Positions 11,571 to 24,643 are shown, counted from the stretch's first letter. The stretch: DNA of 64,000 nt from Adiantum capillus-veneris (GCA_014529385.2 CM043961.1:13714978-13778977); one strand, 5' to 3'. Program-made: numbers and translations. Notes: generated by a model not told the origin, from the letters alone.

Positions 11571-13262
11571 TCTAATATCTAACCAACCCAAATGATTTTC
11601 TCGTATTAAATTGATCACTTAATGTGGGAGAATAAACGGAAACAAGTGTTAAGATATAGACATGTGCTTATAGATCTATCTCAACACGGGGCCAATGGTA
11701 AAGGGGCTCAAATGAGAGATGGTCTATCAAAGAGCAAGGCTAACTAATGGAGCATAAGACCTTAGGGTTAGCTTCATTGAAGACCTCCAATAATGTGTGT
11801 AAAAGGCCTTTGACCTTAGGTAAGCTACGGTTGAGCTTGAGGCGCGGAACCCGACCCAGCTCGAGTTGCTTGTCCTGCTTGTCATGCTTGATGACTAAGG
11901 TGCTTGATGATTGAGGTGCTTGAGGTGCTTAATTATTGAGATTCTTGAGGTGCTTGACATGCTTGAGATGCTAGGGTTGCACTTAAGGTGAGAACCTAGC
12001 CCAAGCTTAAAGTGCTTAACGACCAAGCTTGTGGTGGGAACTGGGCCTATGTATGAGGGGCTTGAGGTGTCAAAAAGTCAAATATTCAATCCCTACAAGG
12101 AGGGGGCGAGCCCTACATGAGGGGGGATGAGAGAGAACACCCACACACTCACACAAGGCATGCATGGTACAAAGAAAGCAAAAGGGACACTTGTCAAGTT
12201 CCTCCTCATGTTGCCCTCATGGTGTGCCTGAAGCCTATTGGTTGGCCACCCAAGGGGTCCAATAATAATTTAGGAGATTTAATTAAATGATTTAGCATTT
12301 ATCTAGCCCTCTCTCTCAAAGGGGAAAGGGGGACACTTGTCTCAAGGCTACCCTTGCTGCTTGTAATGCCTCCTGCTTGTGATTGGCTAGGCATGGAGGG
12401 GTCCAATGAGCTTCAAACATGAGCTACAAGGGGGGGTCGACCCAAGAAATCTAGGGGGTTGCTTAGGGGGTATACTCACCCACACACACTCACAAACACT
12501 CTCATTGTGTGCTATGCAAAGTGCAAGAGCTCCCTCTCCTTCTCCAAGCAAGTAGAGGTTGAGATCCTACACCAACACTCTTGGATATGGAGTGCAAATC
12601 CAACCAAGATCCATGCTTCAATACCTAAGCTTTCCATCTCCTTCTTCTTCATTACTATGCTATTATGTATGCTAGCAACAAGAGTTATGATAAGTGAGGA
12701 ACTAATTCTTTCTCCTACGAAATGTTTCTTCTTCCTCTTCCCTACCCTCATTCCCTGCTAGCTCTCTCCACCTTCGAAGGTGTTTGAGGTCTTGGGACTG
12801 AGGCTTGGGATAGTCAAAGCTTTCTTCAAATTTATGTTATGTTTCTGATGCATGAAGCTTTCCATCTTCATTGCATCACCTAGGTATTAAGGAACACAAA
12901 GATTGTATTGTAACAAGTCTCTCTTAATGGGAGAAATCATAATACAAATGCCTATTGGAGGGGGGACGGGCTCCACATAAATCCGGTCCTTAACTGTTGT
13001 CATGTTCTCTAAATTCTCTCTCTTGCAAAAGTATTGTTCATGCCAAGTGAACTAATTGCTATGATTATGTTTCTATCTTCAATTATGTTCACCCGCTATG
13101 CTCACAAAGTCATTTCTCAAAAGTACTCTCATTAATTTCCACCACTCTCAAATTAAATAGGCCAATTCCATTACATCCTGAGAAAGATGCTACTTGGCAA
13201 TGCGATGATGTAATGAAACTAAATTACCCAAAGTTCATATTGAGATGAGGAAACCTTGAATT
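11571..13262. other. No gene; possible 3' LTR material and a CTTGAGGTG minisatellite
   Basis: Directly after the pol relic, a purine-rich stretch (GTGGGAGAATAAACGGAAAC, ~11622) is followed by TGTTAAGATATAG at about 11649, which could be a polypurine tract and LTR start. No second LTR is found, so this is unproven. At 11868-11985 degenerate copies of TGCTTGAGGTGCTTGA occur. Around 12900-12950, 'TCTCTCTTAATGGGAGAAATC' resembles LTR R-U5 sequence. No protein-coding gene is recognised. Confidence 0.4.
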
Positions 13263-16200
13263 TTTCAAGTGTGGGAGCATGTAAGATCCCCAAATTTTGG
13301 GTCTCTTTTAAATATATATATATATATATTCTAATTTGTGTTTCATAAAATTTTGGTTTAGAGTGCTTATTCAGCAATGTTGTAATGTTCTAAAGTGAAA
13401 AACAAAATCATTTCCATGTTTCGATAGGTCAGACAGACCTTTGGCTCACTTTATAAAAAATCCGTTATTTTTAAAAGCTTTTTCATGATTTTTGGTACTT
13501 TTTTGCAAAAAGCAAGGCAAGATCCTTAATCTACGAGTTTTGAAAAAGCTATAGTTCAATTTTATAAAAATTTACTTCTCACTTTTTAGTGAAAGTGGGC
13601 CCGCTTTTTTGTTTCAATGGACAAGGAGAGCCCATGGTGCAATTTTTCAAAAAAAAAACTTTTTTTGCTTTTTATGTTATTTTTAGCTTTTTGTGCTTTT
13701 CGGCGTTTTTGAAAAGCAACGTGCTTTTTAAGATGACCTAAATATAAAAATATCATTTTAATCACCGTCGGTTTTAAAAATGATCACCGGGAGAAAAATC
13801 AGGATTAAATGGGATTTTTACACCAGTTGTTTTTATAAAAAGTGACACCATAAATACGTCGGGATAGTACTAGGAAAGTCATAATTATGTCGGGACATCA
13901 CGATGCAGTATAGTCAGGATACAAGCCAGTTAGTCAATTTTTATTGTAAAAATTGAATGGTAAGTGCGAGGGTTGACCACCAAAAAGCAGGCCATGATTT
14001 TAGAAAAGTCTCAAAAGTTGTGCAGTTATTCCTAGCTAAGAAGGTAGTGCTAGGTTTTGGCTTGGGATACACTCTAGCCTCCTACATTGCTTATAAATTC
14101 ACTTGCAAGCCTCAGTTTTTAGTGCTGACAGTTGTGTCTACTATCGCACAGCAATATGTATGTAATATATGAATGGTGCAAGCTCTTCCTCACCATCTCC
14201 ATAAGCTCTTTTCTCTCGTTTGCGGAAAGAAGAAGAGGAACAATACTCTCTCTTTGCTTGCTTATTATCTCCTCTCTTTTCAGGTGTACACGCTCTCTGA
14301 CGACTTTCGTGGTGAAAACCTCTACATAGCTCTCATCTCCGCTCTCTTGCGGAAAAGCAGGAAGACTTTTGACATCCCCCAATCAATCCTAAAGCACAGT
14401 GAAAAGCTCTAAACTCCATAGCCATCATCTCTTTCTCTCTCTATGTCGTTTTTATGAGTACCTACCTTCTCGGTGGTTGCTTTTTCGTATATGAGTGTAT
14501 GTATGGACCTGTCGGGTATGTGGCTCCATGCTTATTTCATCATGTTTAGCACGCTGATTATGAGCACGATGTGTTTATGATCACATGTGTACATAAAAAG
14601 CGATTTTTGTTTCACATCACGTAGACAGTAGGAACATTGTTTTGGTCATATCTCACAAACCATTATGATCAAGTCGAACCCTTTAATCTAGAGATAAAGC
14701 ATGTCATTTAGAACATTTTCTCTCTTGGGTGTCATGGGCAAATCCCGCACGAGCTAAGAGTTATGGTCAAAAAACAGCTTGTTGTCCACTGCACAATCAA
14801 ATTTTTGGACCCCAGGCTCCTTGGAGAACCACTATATACATTCATTGGATAAGCAAAACCACTTAGCCAAACAAAAAGCTTGATTAAACTTCATGATAAA
14901 TGTATTTAGGTCTCCGATATCACTTCGTGAATGCGAATTATTAAATATTCTATGATCGGGTTTACCTACGCTTGTAGGTGTGCTACCAAGGGGAGTACCA
15001 CATGACGTCCAAAGTTGATCAAGTTGTTTATATATGATTTATGATTTTTTTATGTGAGTTGATTTCAAGTGTTAGATGTCCATAAACTTATATGAGGGTA
15101 TATGGTTGATCACTTCGAATCGTATAGGCAAATATGAATAAAGGGGTTTGTTGCATGAGTATCACATGGTCAAAGTGATGTGATAAGGTGTTAGTTTATA
15201 TTATGGATTTAGTCTTCATTCATTGTTCTAAGATCAAACACTTTTATTTGCATGTTACACGTGCACCCGAAAATGGCAAAAAGTTATTTTTTGCATATAT
15301 GTGAACCTACGGTTTATGGTTGATCAAAGTGTCGAAGCTGTTTTGCATCATGTTTATGTTGATGGAATGATATCATATAATGTATGGAACCTCACAGATG
15401 GATGTGGATGCTTCATGTGCATGTGTATGTTGCTTTTCACCCTTTTTAGGTCAAAACTAGCTCTATGAGCTAGGGGCATGAGATGTAGTTGTAGTGCATC
15501 CGACTTATGCATGATTAGATATTGTCAAAATTAGATTTTGATATCATGTTTAGTTACTGGTTGAACTTATTTTATGCATAAAAAGTTCATATCTTAAGGT
15601 CCATGTGTGTGGGCTCAGTTTGATTGTACTGGATATGTCAAACTCCAAGTGTGCGGGGGGCGGGCGTTGGTTCAGTATGGAATATGGTTTATGGTCAAGG
15701 GCTGAGATCCTACATGGATTATGCTTGTGATTTTTTATTGTGGAAGTGAGTGTGGCTCTTGGATCTTTTTTTAAAAAATGGTTATGTTGTTGAAATGTTG
15801 TTAAAATTTTTGCAGCCATGCTATGTTCTAAAGTGGTTTTGCAGGATTGGTTGTGCAAGTTGGGTGGAGTGCTCACCCATGTGATGTGATTGGATTATGG
15901 TTTATGGTTTTGGATTGGAACATAAGTGGTTTGGATGATTTGAATTGGACATGTAAGGATAGAGACCCTGTACAGTCTGATGGTTTGGAAAAGATTCTTT
16001 GTGCATATGGAAGATGCTATTGTGATTGGACTCATGTGTTATGTTTCTCATGGCAGCATCGCTACAAGATTAGGATCATGTTCATCGCTTACCCTTAGAT
16101 AAAAGGGTCATTGACCTAGGGCTTTGCTGGATCGGGAGTGTAGCCTAGGTCTTCTTCTTTTGTTAGGTTCATCTACACGGTTAATGTGTCGGGGGTTGAA

Positions 16201-16300
16201 TGACATACACGCCTAATGCGTCGGGGATCTTGCATTGTCTTTGCCTAAACACCTGATGTCATCAAAGAGGTGTGGCATCTAAACTGGTATGGTTGGTTTT
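13263..16300. other. No gene; possible LTR start near 13280
   Basis: CAAGTGTGGGAGCA followed by TGTAAGATCCCCAAATTTTG (13263-13300) looks like a polypurine tract plus LTR 5' end on the plus strand. A TATA-like CTTATAAATTC lies at about 14090. I could not find a partner LTR or a 3' boundary. A TA run sits at 13315-13330. Short frames show no recognisable domain. Confidence 0.35.
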
Positions 16301-16305
16301 TATAT
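16301..16305. repeat. Target-site duplication, left (TATAT)
   Basis: Five bases directly before the TG of the left LTR equal the five bases after the right LTR (18525-18529). The motif is low complexity, so it supports the boundaries only moderately. Confidence 0.65.
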
Positions 16306-16421
16306 TGTTAGAGTTTTGGCATCTCAAGTGAACTACCCAATGTGATCCCATTATTTCTTTTGTCTTATAGGTATTTAGTTTACTTATTGGTGGTCAAAGT
16401 CTGGATAGGGAAACTTACTGA

Positions 16422-16440
16422 GGTTGCTATATGAGCAACC
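16422..16440 (+). promoter_or_regulatory. TATA-like sequence inside a 7-bp-arm palindrome (5' LTR)
   Basis: GGTTGCT, then ATATG, then AGCAACC: the likely LTR TATA region is the loop of an inverted repeat. The same arms are kept in the other LTR. Confidence 0.55.
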
Positions 16441-16498
16441 CCTTGCCTCCATTGTATACACATGCAGCTATTCATTTCCAAGGTTGATTGGTTTAGGA

Positions 16499-16500
<2 letters not shown>

Positions 16501-16559
<59 letters not shown>
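16501..16559. repeat. (CT)n microsatellite within the 5' LTR
   Basis: This is a perfect CT run at the same LTR position as the longer CT tract of the 3' LTR. Confidence 0.95.
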
Positions 16560-16561
<2 letters not shown>

Positions 16562-16563
16562 GC

Positions 16564-16612
16564 TCACTCCCCTTGGTCTCTACGCTTCCGCATCGTCGAC
16601 CAAGGGGAGTGA
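16564..16612. other. Perfect 15 bp inverted repeat next to the primer site
   Basis: The arms TCACTCCCCTTGGTC (16564-16578) and GACCAAGGGGAGTGA (16598-16612) are exact reverse complements with a 19-base loop. The structure ends two bases before the primer binding site and is not kept in the 3' LTR. Confidence 0.9.
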
Positions 16613-16614
16613 CA

Positions 16615-16627
16615 TGGTAACAGAGCC
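16615..16627 (+). other. Primer binding site, initiator tRNA-Met type
   Basis: TGGTAACAGAGCC differs at one base from the TGGTATCAGAGC primer-site consensus of plant Copia and related elements. It sits directly after the LTR end. Confidence 0.75.
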
Positions 16628-18192
16628 ACTTGGTGTAGCTCATGCATGAAGAACCTTGGTGGAGGCGGAGCTGCAAAGTGAGGAGAAGAAGAAGGAACGT
16701 GCCCCCTCTGCTAGCGCTCATCACCCTCGTCGATGACCTCTCAAAACACTGAGTGTTTTTTTTTTAAATGTTGCCCTCCCTTTTCTACCGACGGTGCCCC
16801 CTCCCTAGCTAGCGAATGTTCTGAAATGCTGTCGACGGCAAGCCTCGTCTCCATCCTCACGCAGAGCGTTTTAAAATGCTTGCAATTAGCACCTGTCCCT
16901 ATTTGCCAGGCCTAACGATGCCAAGGCCAGTGTTTTGAAACTCAAGGTCAACAGCCCCTTTGGGGACACCTTGTGAACCCAACGTTTTAAGGGACAGAGA
17001 GGGCACTCTTTGGGAAGGTGAGGCTTTGTGCCCAATCTATCGGGCTTGGTGTGAAGCGGCTTGGGAGACGGACAGGCAATAGCAAATTTTGAGGATTGGC
17101 TCGGGAATTAGAGTCTTGGAAGAGGGGTATATTGGCGCTCCAGAGAGGGATGGCAAAGTGCTTTTTGCAGAGCGTCTTGGAAGAGGCGAGGAGATCGGCA
17201 AGGAATTTTGTGGTCCTTGAAGTGTGAGAAGGAGTATATCTTTCCAGATCTTGCAACTTCAAAACGGCCTCCCCTTGCTCAAGGCCCTGCGAGACAACAT
17301 TGACCAAAACCAACAAGTGACTATGGATAGTGGATCCTCCATCCAATTATCGGCCTATGCATCGGCACAGTTCTCAAGGAACCCAAAAAATTGTTTGGCT
17401 TGATATTGTGAAGTCAAAAGCAAATGGTAGAGTTTGCTAGAGGACAGCGGCAAAGGCAAGCTGGACAAGGATGGCAGTATCAGTACTAAGTTAGTTGCCT
17501 TGGTACCCACGAGGTACAACCACAGTTTTCATGAATGTGACTTGACGTTTTGTTTGTCTCAGGAGTTTGAAGCCAATGGCAAAAGCAAGAACTCACAGAT
17601 AGACAAGGTTAAAGCCAAACTAGACAAAGATTATGGTAAAAAAGATTTGATAGAGAAGATCGGCGTGGCACACGTGGCGGTGACCACAGTGACCTCGTCA
17701 TATTTCTAGTCAAAGTGCAAGTGTCACCACTAGCTTCAGTCAGACAGAGTCTTGTGAGTGGCAAGAAGTGCTCCCTATAATTAATTTGGACCCTTGTGTT
17801 GGAGTTCAAGTTATCAATGTTTCAATCTGTAGGTCGGAGTTCAATGCACATACATCTAGCAGGGAACCAATCAAACGTTTAAAACACTATGGATGGGTGC
17901 ACCAATTCATTGTTGTTGGTCGGATCATGGACAGGATGTGTTCCTATAGTTCATTATCTTGGAGTTTTATATTTTGGACATGATGTGTTCACAGTTCACG
18001 AATGGGATTTTTGGATGTAGTGTGGTCTATAGTTCAAAGTTTCTAAAAGGCAACCGATGCTCAAGATGGCAGTATTTTTAGGTACAAGGTTGAGGGGAGC
18101 AACACCGAGGTGTATCCAGTTGGTGGCCACTTCTGGGGTTTCCATGGTAGCTTCTTTATCGACTTGGTCTCACAATTGATGTCCACTATGAG

Positions 18193-18204
18193 CTGCAGAG
18201 AGGG
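18193..18204 (+). other. Polypurine tract of the TRIM-like element
   Basis: CTGCAGAGAGGG directly precedes the TG of the 3' LTR, the expected position of the plus-strand primer. Confidence 0.6.
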
Positions 18205-18317
18205 TGTTAGATTTTTGGCATCTCAAGTGAACTTCCCAATGTGATTCCATTATTTATTTTGGCTTCTAGGTATTTAGTTTATTTATTTTTCAAAGTGTGG
18301 GTAGGGCAATTTACTGA

Positions 18318-18336
18318 GGTTGCTATATAAGCAACC
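18318..18336 (+). promoter_or_regulatory. TATA-like sequence inside a palindrome (3' LTR)
   Basis: GGTTGCT, then ATATA, then AGCAACC. Arms are identical to those in the 5' LTR. The loop differs by one base and here gives CTATATAAGC, a good TATA box. Confidence 0.6.
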
Positions 18337-18393
18337 CCTTGCCTCCATTGTATACACATTTAGTTATTGATGCCAAGGTTGATTGGTTCAAGA

Positions 18394-18503
<110 letters not shown>

Positions 18504-18529
18504 TCCCGCAATGCGGTGTACACATATAT

Positions 18530-19134
18530 TCACCCTCCACAATGTCATTTTTCTTGAGTATGCTGTCATTCATACAGCCCATTCAAAGGTAGCACTAGTC
18601 ACTAGGTGCCTCTGAATGTAGTCCAGCTCATAGCCTAAATAAATTGCATGCTAGGTCGGGCGCTGAGAACTCCTCCCCTATACAAACGCTTCCACAACTC
18701 TGATGTACTTTTGAACTCTGATATATATTGAAAGTGTATATTGAAATTTGTATAAAAGGGAGGGGTATCTCTCATTTTGTGTATTTTGTGCATAGACCCC
18801 TAGGGAGGGATATCTCTCATTTTGCACTAGAAGTCCAATTTTCATAGACAAAGAACGGTGTGATGACCGATTATTATCCAGCAAATGGCCTTTTTGAGAC
18901 ATGGGCTCAATATCGTGGTGATATTGAATGGAGAGACATGTTTTCTAGATTGTTAAAGCTATTTTAAATTATTATGGTCATCCGGGAAGATTTAGTCATG
19001 TGTGAATGAGTGTTGGGGATGAAACGAGTGGTAGTACAAGACTTTGCAACTTAAAGTGCTAAGGTCACCTTGTCAAGCTAGGCCCTTCCCATTGCTTGGT
19101 CATTCATGATCACCACCATAATATACTTTGTGTT

Positions 19135-19214
<80 letters not shown>

Positions 19215-19824
19215 GACCTACAGTATGACGATTGCTTAGACTATGTAAGTATGGCTACTAAATGGTGTTGAAAACAGTGTTGCTATTGCATGAGCGAATG
19301 GGATGAAACCCAATCGCGTATAGCACGAAAGAAGAATCAATATGAACACGATGCATACACAATTAGTCATCTGGTAAGCAAAACCTCAAATGCCCACACA
19401 TTCAACCACAAGAGCACTTGATGATAATACATTTGTTCATAAGAACCCTTCTTGTAAATAAATAGGGGGTAGAGCACTCGGCGAGGAGAGTTATCATTCC
19501 ACCATCCCAAAAATAAGAGTCTACTTACTTCCATTAGGTAACAATAGGACAAGAACACATAGAAACTAAAGGCTCTTTAATATCAAGCAATGAGAAGGGA
19601 ACTACCCATCTAGCGTGCATGGCCAATTATAGACTAACATGTGAATACACGAAATTTCTCCATTCAAAATTTTGTACCTAGTATATTGGGTCTCAATAGA
19701 TAAGGGCCACTTAGCTTTAAAAGCTACACCCAAGTGGTTAGGCCATAGTAGTTTTAGCGTAAGTAGAAGTCCAACAATCAAAAAGATCAAATAAGTTAGT
19801 AGATTGGGTTACAAGATTATCAAG
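18530..19824. other. Intergenic DNA, no gene recognised
   Basis: The only striking feature is the (TG)n run annotated separately. Short frames on both strands have no recognisable motif. Confidence 0.5.
19141..19211. repeat. (TG)n microsatellite
   Basis: This is a perfect TG run of about 71 bp. Confidence 0.97.
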
Positions 19825-19829
19825 TTGGC
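19825..19829. repeat. Target-site duplication TTGGC, left copy
   Basis: This is identical to 24808-24812 on the other side of the element, and the five bases are not low complexity. It proves that the two LTRs belong to one insertion. Confidence 0.9.
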
Positions 19830-19993
19830 TGTAAGAACCCTAGGAGCTAGAGACCTGGATCCACCTCCCAACCGCCCATACTTATAGGCTCTTAGCCCTA
19901 GGATCCCCTGTCCACACTGCTAGCTAGCCCATGGCCGGGGTCCGTGACCCCCCCTTAGGGTAGGGCCCTGCCCGTAGGACCCGTGTCCTGACA
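19830..19993 (-). repeat. 3' LTR (left) of the LARD-like element
   Basis: The repeat is 164 bp and on the plus strand runs TGTAAGAACCCTAGG to GTGTCCTGACA. It is G/C-rich in its second half and has no microsatellite. Confidence 0.9.
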
Positions 19994-20231
19994 TTACTCC
20001 CCCCTTTGGAAGAGTTTTCGTCCTTGAAAACACAAGTGGTGGTATCTACCTAAGAACAATAATGTTTTCCACCGTGGCATCCCTCATGGATCCAACGGTT
20101 TGTTGAATCGGAACCCGGTTCATTGGGAGGTTCAATGAAATCAAGAATAACATCTTGATTTTCCTCATTGTTGTCCCTGTACAACCGTCTTGGTTAACCG
20201 ACCCATAATCAAAAGAGCGTGAAGGCTCCAT
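19994..20231 (-). pseudogene. Remnant of Ty3 polyprotein C-terminus with polypurine tract
   Basis: The minus-strand frame at 20046-20231 ends with RDATVENIIVLR, resembling the '(E)ATWE...L' end of Ty3 polyproteins. In another frame FKDENSSKGGSN runs into the polypurine tract CCAAAGGGGGGAGTAA (19994-20009), as in many plant Ty3 elements where the last codons overlap that tract. Frames are broken. The rest of pol is absent. Confidence 0.5.
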
Positions 20232-21085
20232 TTAGAAATCACTTGAGAATGCTAAACGAGTTATCACAACGTTGAGGTGTTTAAATGCATACCCAGGTTT
20301 CAGACTTTCTGAAGGTACTGGAATGTGCAATATAACCTCGGCTCATCTTTCCATGAAAGTACTATGCTGACATACTCATCAGCAGCAACCAAGTCCTTGA
20401 CTTGCGGTGGTTTCTTGCCAATAGTCAACCTCATCCAAACTAATGATTAAGGTTGATAGCGTGAGAATAACAGGCAGAGACTAGAACTAGCCGTAACATG
20501 CCTTTCATCATATGAAGCAAACTCCAAACCAGAAAGGTAACCGATCTAGTTGTTTCACTTCTTGCTAACGTATGCACTTAGCATATCCTTTAGCGTGCTT
20601 TACTAACGTATGCACTTTGCATATCCTTTAGTACTAAATAGAATGCTTGTAAGCTGCCCATCCTACGCGGATGAGTAGCAGCAGTAAGAGTGAGGTGCTT
20701 TCCCCCAACCACTTACAGACAGTCGCCCACGACTGACGACAAACTATAACTCAATCATTGAGTATCCAAGCATATACTTGATATGGAATGGAGACAACCA
20801 ACGAGGTTGAAAGCAGATTGGGGTTTCAAGCATCCAATCACAAACACCCATACGTAGCCATCACCTTGTATGGCAGGGTGTAAACTCATACAAAATTTGC
20901 AAGAGAAATTGCACTGACATTGCAAAAAATTGTAGAAACAATAAAGTCCATGAATTTGCATGCCGCTCCGAATAAATTTGTGTTAAACACTAGGGCCCAT
21001 AACACCTAGTGTGCATGCATTTAACACAAAGATATCCAAACCGCAATTCCATGACGAGACTTTCCACTATACTTACGTGAAAATC

Positions 21086-21263
21086 TTGCAACAAAAGTTG
21101 GACCATAATAGAATGTGACAACCCGGTCACACCTAGGAACCAACCATGAGACCTTCTCATGAACGTAGCATACTTTGCAGCAAATGTTGGACCATAATAG
21201 AATGTGACAACCCGGTCACACCTAGGTACCAACCATGAGACATTCTCATGAACGTAGCAGACT
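21086..21263. repeat. Tandem duplication, two units of ~89 bp
   Basis: The unit starting at TTGCAACAAAAGTTGGAC recurs 89 bp later with few changes (GACAACCCGGTCACACCTAGG and GAACGTAGCA are shared). It lies inside the LARD-like element and contains the small inverted repeat GTGAC-AACCCG-GTCAC. Confidence 0.9.
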
Positions 21264-22742
21264 TTGCTATATGTAGAAACAACCCTCCGTTAAGGTGGTT
21301 TCACAGCACTTGTAATCACAACAAGTGTGTACTTAGTACCCGACAATTTCTGGCCATTGAAATTATACCTGATACTGTGTGCTTTGATTGGTCTAATGAA
21401 CGGATGCGACCAGCACCTAGGGACTTTGTCGCGACACATCATTAAGAATTGGGCGCCAGTGTCAGTCCCAGAGACTCATATCCTCCACATGTGGAATATG
21501 TCTCATATAAGAATGTCTAAAAAAGAACATTCGTCAAGTACAAGATGTACTTGTGTGTGGAGGTAACTACAAACACTCTGCGACGCGAGTGAGAGGGACC
21601 CTCTTTATCATGCTCCACACTGGCTAAACCGAACTCCTGGAGTTCCTAGACCATGTTGTATCCCATGTGACAACATGTGCCAAATTGAACCCTACAAGTA
21701 GGTTCGTAACAGCATAAGGCAGAAAAATAGATTGGACACTTGGGCCAAAATACTTTGTGCCGACATGCCCTTGGCATGGCTCTGTAACATTCAAGCGTAC
21801 TTATACGTCTTGAAAAACCAAGGAAAGCATACTAAAAATGGAATAACACCAAATCAATAGATGCATACCTGGAGATTTGAACGTAATGTTCACTTACCTG
21901 TATTCAAATGGAGAGGAGCACGTCCCCTACCTGAAAAAACAAACAGCATTGGACTGGGAACTCTGGGTGTTGCCTTTGCAATCCAAGCCGATGGATTAGA
22001 ATTTACGTAGTCAAACCCCTTGGGAAGACTCTTTGTAGAAACTGCTCAACTAGCAGATAATGGTAACCAACATAGTCAAACGTGTGCAGAATGATTGGAA
22101 ACAACTTGAAAAGTGTGTCCGTCCACTACCGCGTGTGGTAGATTGCGGAATTCTTTCCTTGAAAGTATAACTGGGAGAGATCAATTGTGATCCTCAATGC
22201 AGATCAAACTGTGATCCTTAATGCCTATGGGGTGATGTAAGAATCACCCGCCGGGTCTTACCCCAAAACTATATGTCCATAGACACGCCGTAGTGCTATA
22301 GAGAGAGCAAGAAATCCACACAAGTGAACTGCCGAGCTCTTATGGACATCCATGCTGTCGCAACTGATTGCTGCCTCTAGACTCCATGGTATAGATAAGT
22401 TGATGTGAGTTTAAGATTATCAAAAACGCAACTTGAGCGTCGCATTAAAACATGTAGGGAAAAAATTACAATCTAAACATCCGTAATGACAAGACTCTTT
22501 CTTGTCCATTAACGTCGATGTGTTCGATGTGTACTCCACTCAGCAGATTTGTTCGATCTTACAAACAATCATCCAAGGAATGCCAACAGTTGGGTCTTAC
22601 CTGTGTCCTGACAAGTGTCTTGCCCTATTTCTAGCTGAGAGTTAGAGCACCTTGGCTCAGGCTGACTCCCAAACAAACATGTTCAAAAGCTTCTTAGAAG
22701 AGGAGGGAGGAAGGCGTTGCATGGAGGCATGGTGCTCTTTAG

Positions 22743-22745
<3 letters not shown>

Positions 22746-22810
<65 letters not shown>
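22746..22810. repeat. (CT)n microsatellite
   Basis: This is a perfect CT run of 65 bp inside the LARD-like element. Ser-Leu and Arg-Glu frames across it are artefacts. Confidence 0.95.
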
Positions 22811-22812
<2 letters not shown>

Positions 22813-24643
22813 GTGGAGGGCCGTGGGAAAACTCCATGAGGAGACCCTGCTGCAAGGCAGGCATGGCCCCTTGAGTAGCGGAACCAAGAGTCGGCTAACC
22901 GCGCGGGAGTAAGCCCTTGCATGAGGACGTGTGAAGATGACCATCATAGAAACGGTATCCCTTTCTCTCGTTGTGTTCGCAGCAGGGTGTGGAGTACTTC
23001 TTGTCACAGGTGCGCTGCAAGATGAGCTATGCCGCGGGTAGCAGGGGCGCATCCTTCTCTGCGCAGACGGCCAATGCCGTCTTTACCCCTGAGCCATGCT
23101 TTCTTTTCCGATTGGGTCGCCCATGGTGACCTTTGGACAGTCAATAAATTTTTTTTTTAATGAAGGGGTGCCCATGGTCGGCCCCCCAATCATCTTCTTG
23201 GGTGGTTCGACGAGGCTAGCAAAGTACACGGTTGCAGAATTTCTGCAGCACAGCCAGTTCCGAAAATTTCAGCCGTCAAGAAGCTGACCAACAACAATTT
23301 TAACGCATGCACGGAAGGCACCATATGCAACACAATTTTGACAAGGCTATGCACCAACATGCATGCAAGGTATGGATGGTGAGGTGCGTCAAGAGGAACA
23401 AACGGTCTTGTAAAAGCTATAATTGCCAAGGGCCATTTCCTCACGAATGCAGCAAGGGAAATGACTTTGCCGGCGCGAGGGTAGCATGCAAGCATAAGGC
23501 AACGACATCTGACATCGAGGTTTCCTCAGTGTTTCCTTTGATTAGTACAACGGTAAAACTGGGCGGTAGGAGCACTTACTGAGGTAAGCAGTGGCTTTCG
23601 ATTTTCCCTTTACTTTCGAATTGGTTATGTCAGCATCTGCATTTTGTTAGGTATGTGAATACCAATTTATGCCATGATGGCCACCCAAGGGGTAGGTTGG
23701 ACTTTATCAAGCAAGGCTTGATTGTCAGTCCAACATGGCTAATATTAACTTTAGTCATTACATTTCTTAGCATGGAAGATTAGCTAATAGGCCTGATCAT
23801 TCATGTACAAAATTGCATGCATACGCCTTCAACATATGGGACATATTTATCATTGGAAAAAATTGTTTTATGCATGCCATGTTGCTTCCATTATTGGCAT
23901 AAGACCCATGCTCCCCTTGCCAACATGAATCAACCATGGCTTGAGTATGACATGGTTATGATGTTTCTAATAGCAAGGCTGTCTATTTCTTATGAAGCTT
24001 ATTCTTCAGATAGAGGAAGTATCACCTCTATTGCATATCTCTACATGCATCACAGAAAGTGCATCTTCTGCACTCCAAGCACAGGCATGGCTTGTGACAG
24101 TTATCTGAAACATTGAATTTTGTTGCCTACATTTGTTGGTAAAAGCCCAACGATAAGCTTGAAAACTCGAATCCATCACGGCTTGACTCCCAACCACCTG
24201 GCTCCGAAGCACGGCTTCTCAGCGGTTGCCTTTGATGCAAAAGCATAGCAAATTTGCGATGCTTTAGAATCTCAAGGAGATTATTGGCACAACCTATTGC
24301 TCGACTTGATGAAGGATGCAAAGTACTTGGCATGGCTGAAGGGGCACCTTGCCAGTGATTTTGTGAGCTGATATCCCCTATTTTGCCAGTTCGTTGAAGC
24401 CGTGCTTCCTATAAAATTGCCAAAGCACTTTGCTTTGCACAATGACAGTAATTGCCAAATAAAATGTCAACAGGAAAAACTTAAACTTGGCTAACCTGGT
24501 CGTTGTTGCTGCAACCAGTTGTCATGAAAGTTGGGAGAAAAACTCATTCCAAAACGGCCCATAGCCATATTTGCACAGACGCCCTTGTATGTCCTATAGA
24601 CACGTCTGGTACATAAGGCCATAACCTGCAAAATTGAACCCAT

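Larger units (their letters stand above)
16306..16614 (+). repeat. 5' LTR of the TRIM-like element
   Basis: The LTR begins TGTTAGAG and ends GTGACA directly before the primer site. It contains the TATA palindrome and a CT tract (16501-16559). The body matches the right LTR well up to the CT tract; the last 50 bp differ strongly. Confidence 0.8.

Noticed and set aside
13263-13300. Polypurine tract and LTR-like start TGTAAGATCCCC
   Set aside because: It looks convincing alone, but I found no partner LTR, TSD or primer site, so it is not called as an element.
16424-16724. Open frames on both strands across CT/GA runs (also at 18339-18615, 22652-23052, 34572-34811, 35397-35930, 63163-63567)
   Set aside because: They are made of Ser-Leu, Arg-Glu, Thr-His or Cys-Val repeats from dinucleotide runs, with unrelated flanks. 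They are translation artefacts of microsatellites.
17434-17709. 91-residue Lys-rich frame inside the TRIM-like element
   Set aside because: No gag, protease or other family pattern is recognisable. It is short and alone, so I treat it as chance.
23307-23582. Plus-strand frame with CKSYNCQGPFPHECSKG, reminiscent of a gag zinc knuckle
   Set aside because: The His is missing from the expected position and the frame runs opposite to the surrounding LTR element. One pattern of this kind can occur by chance.
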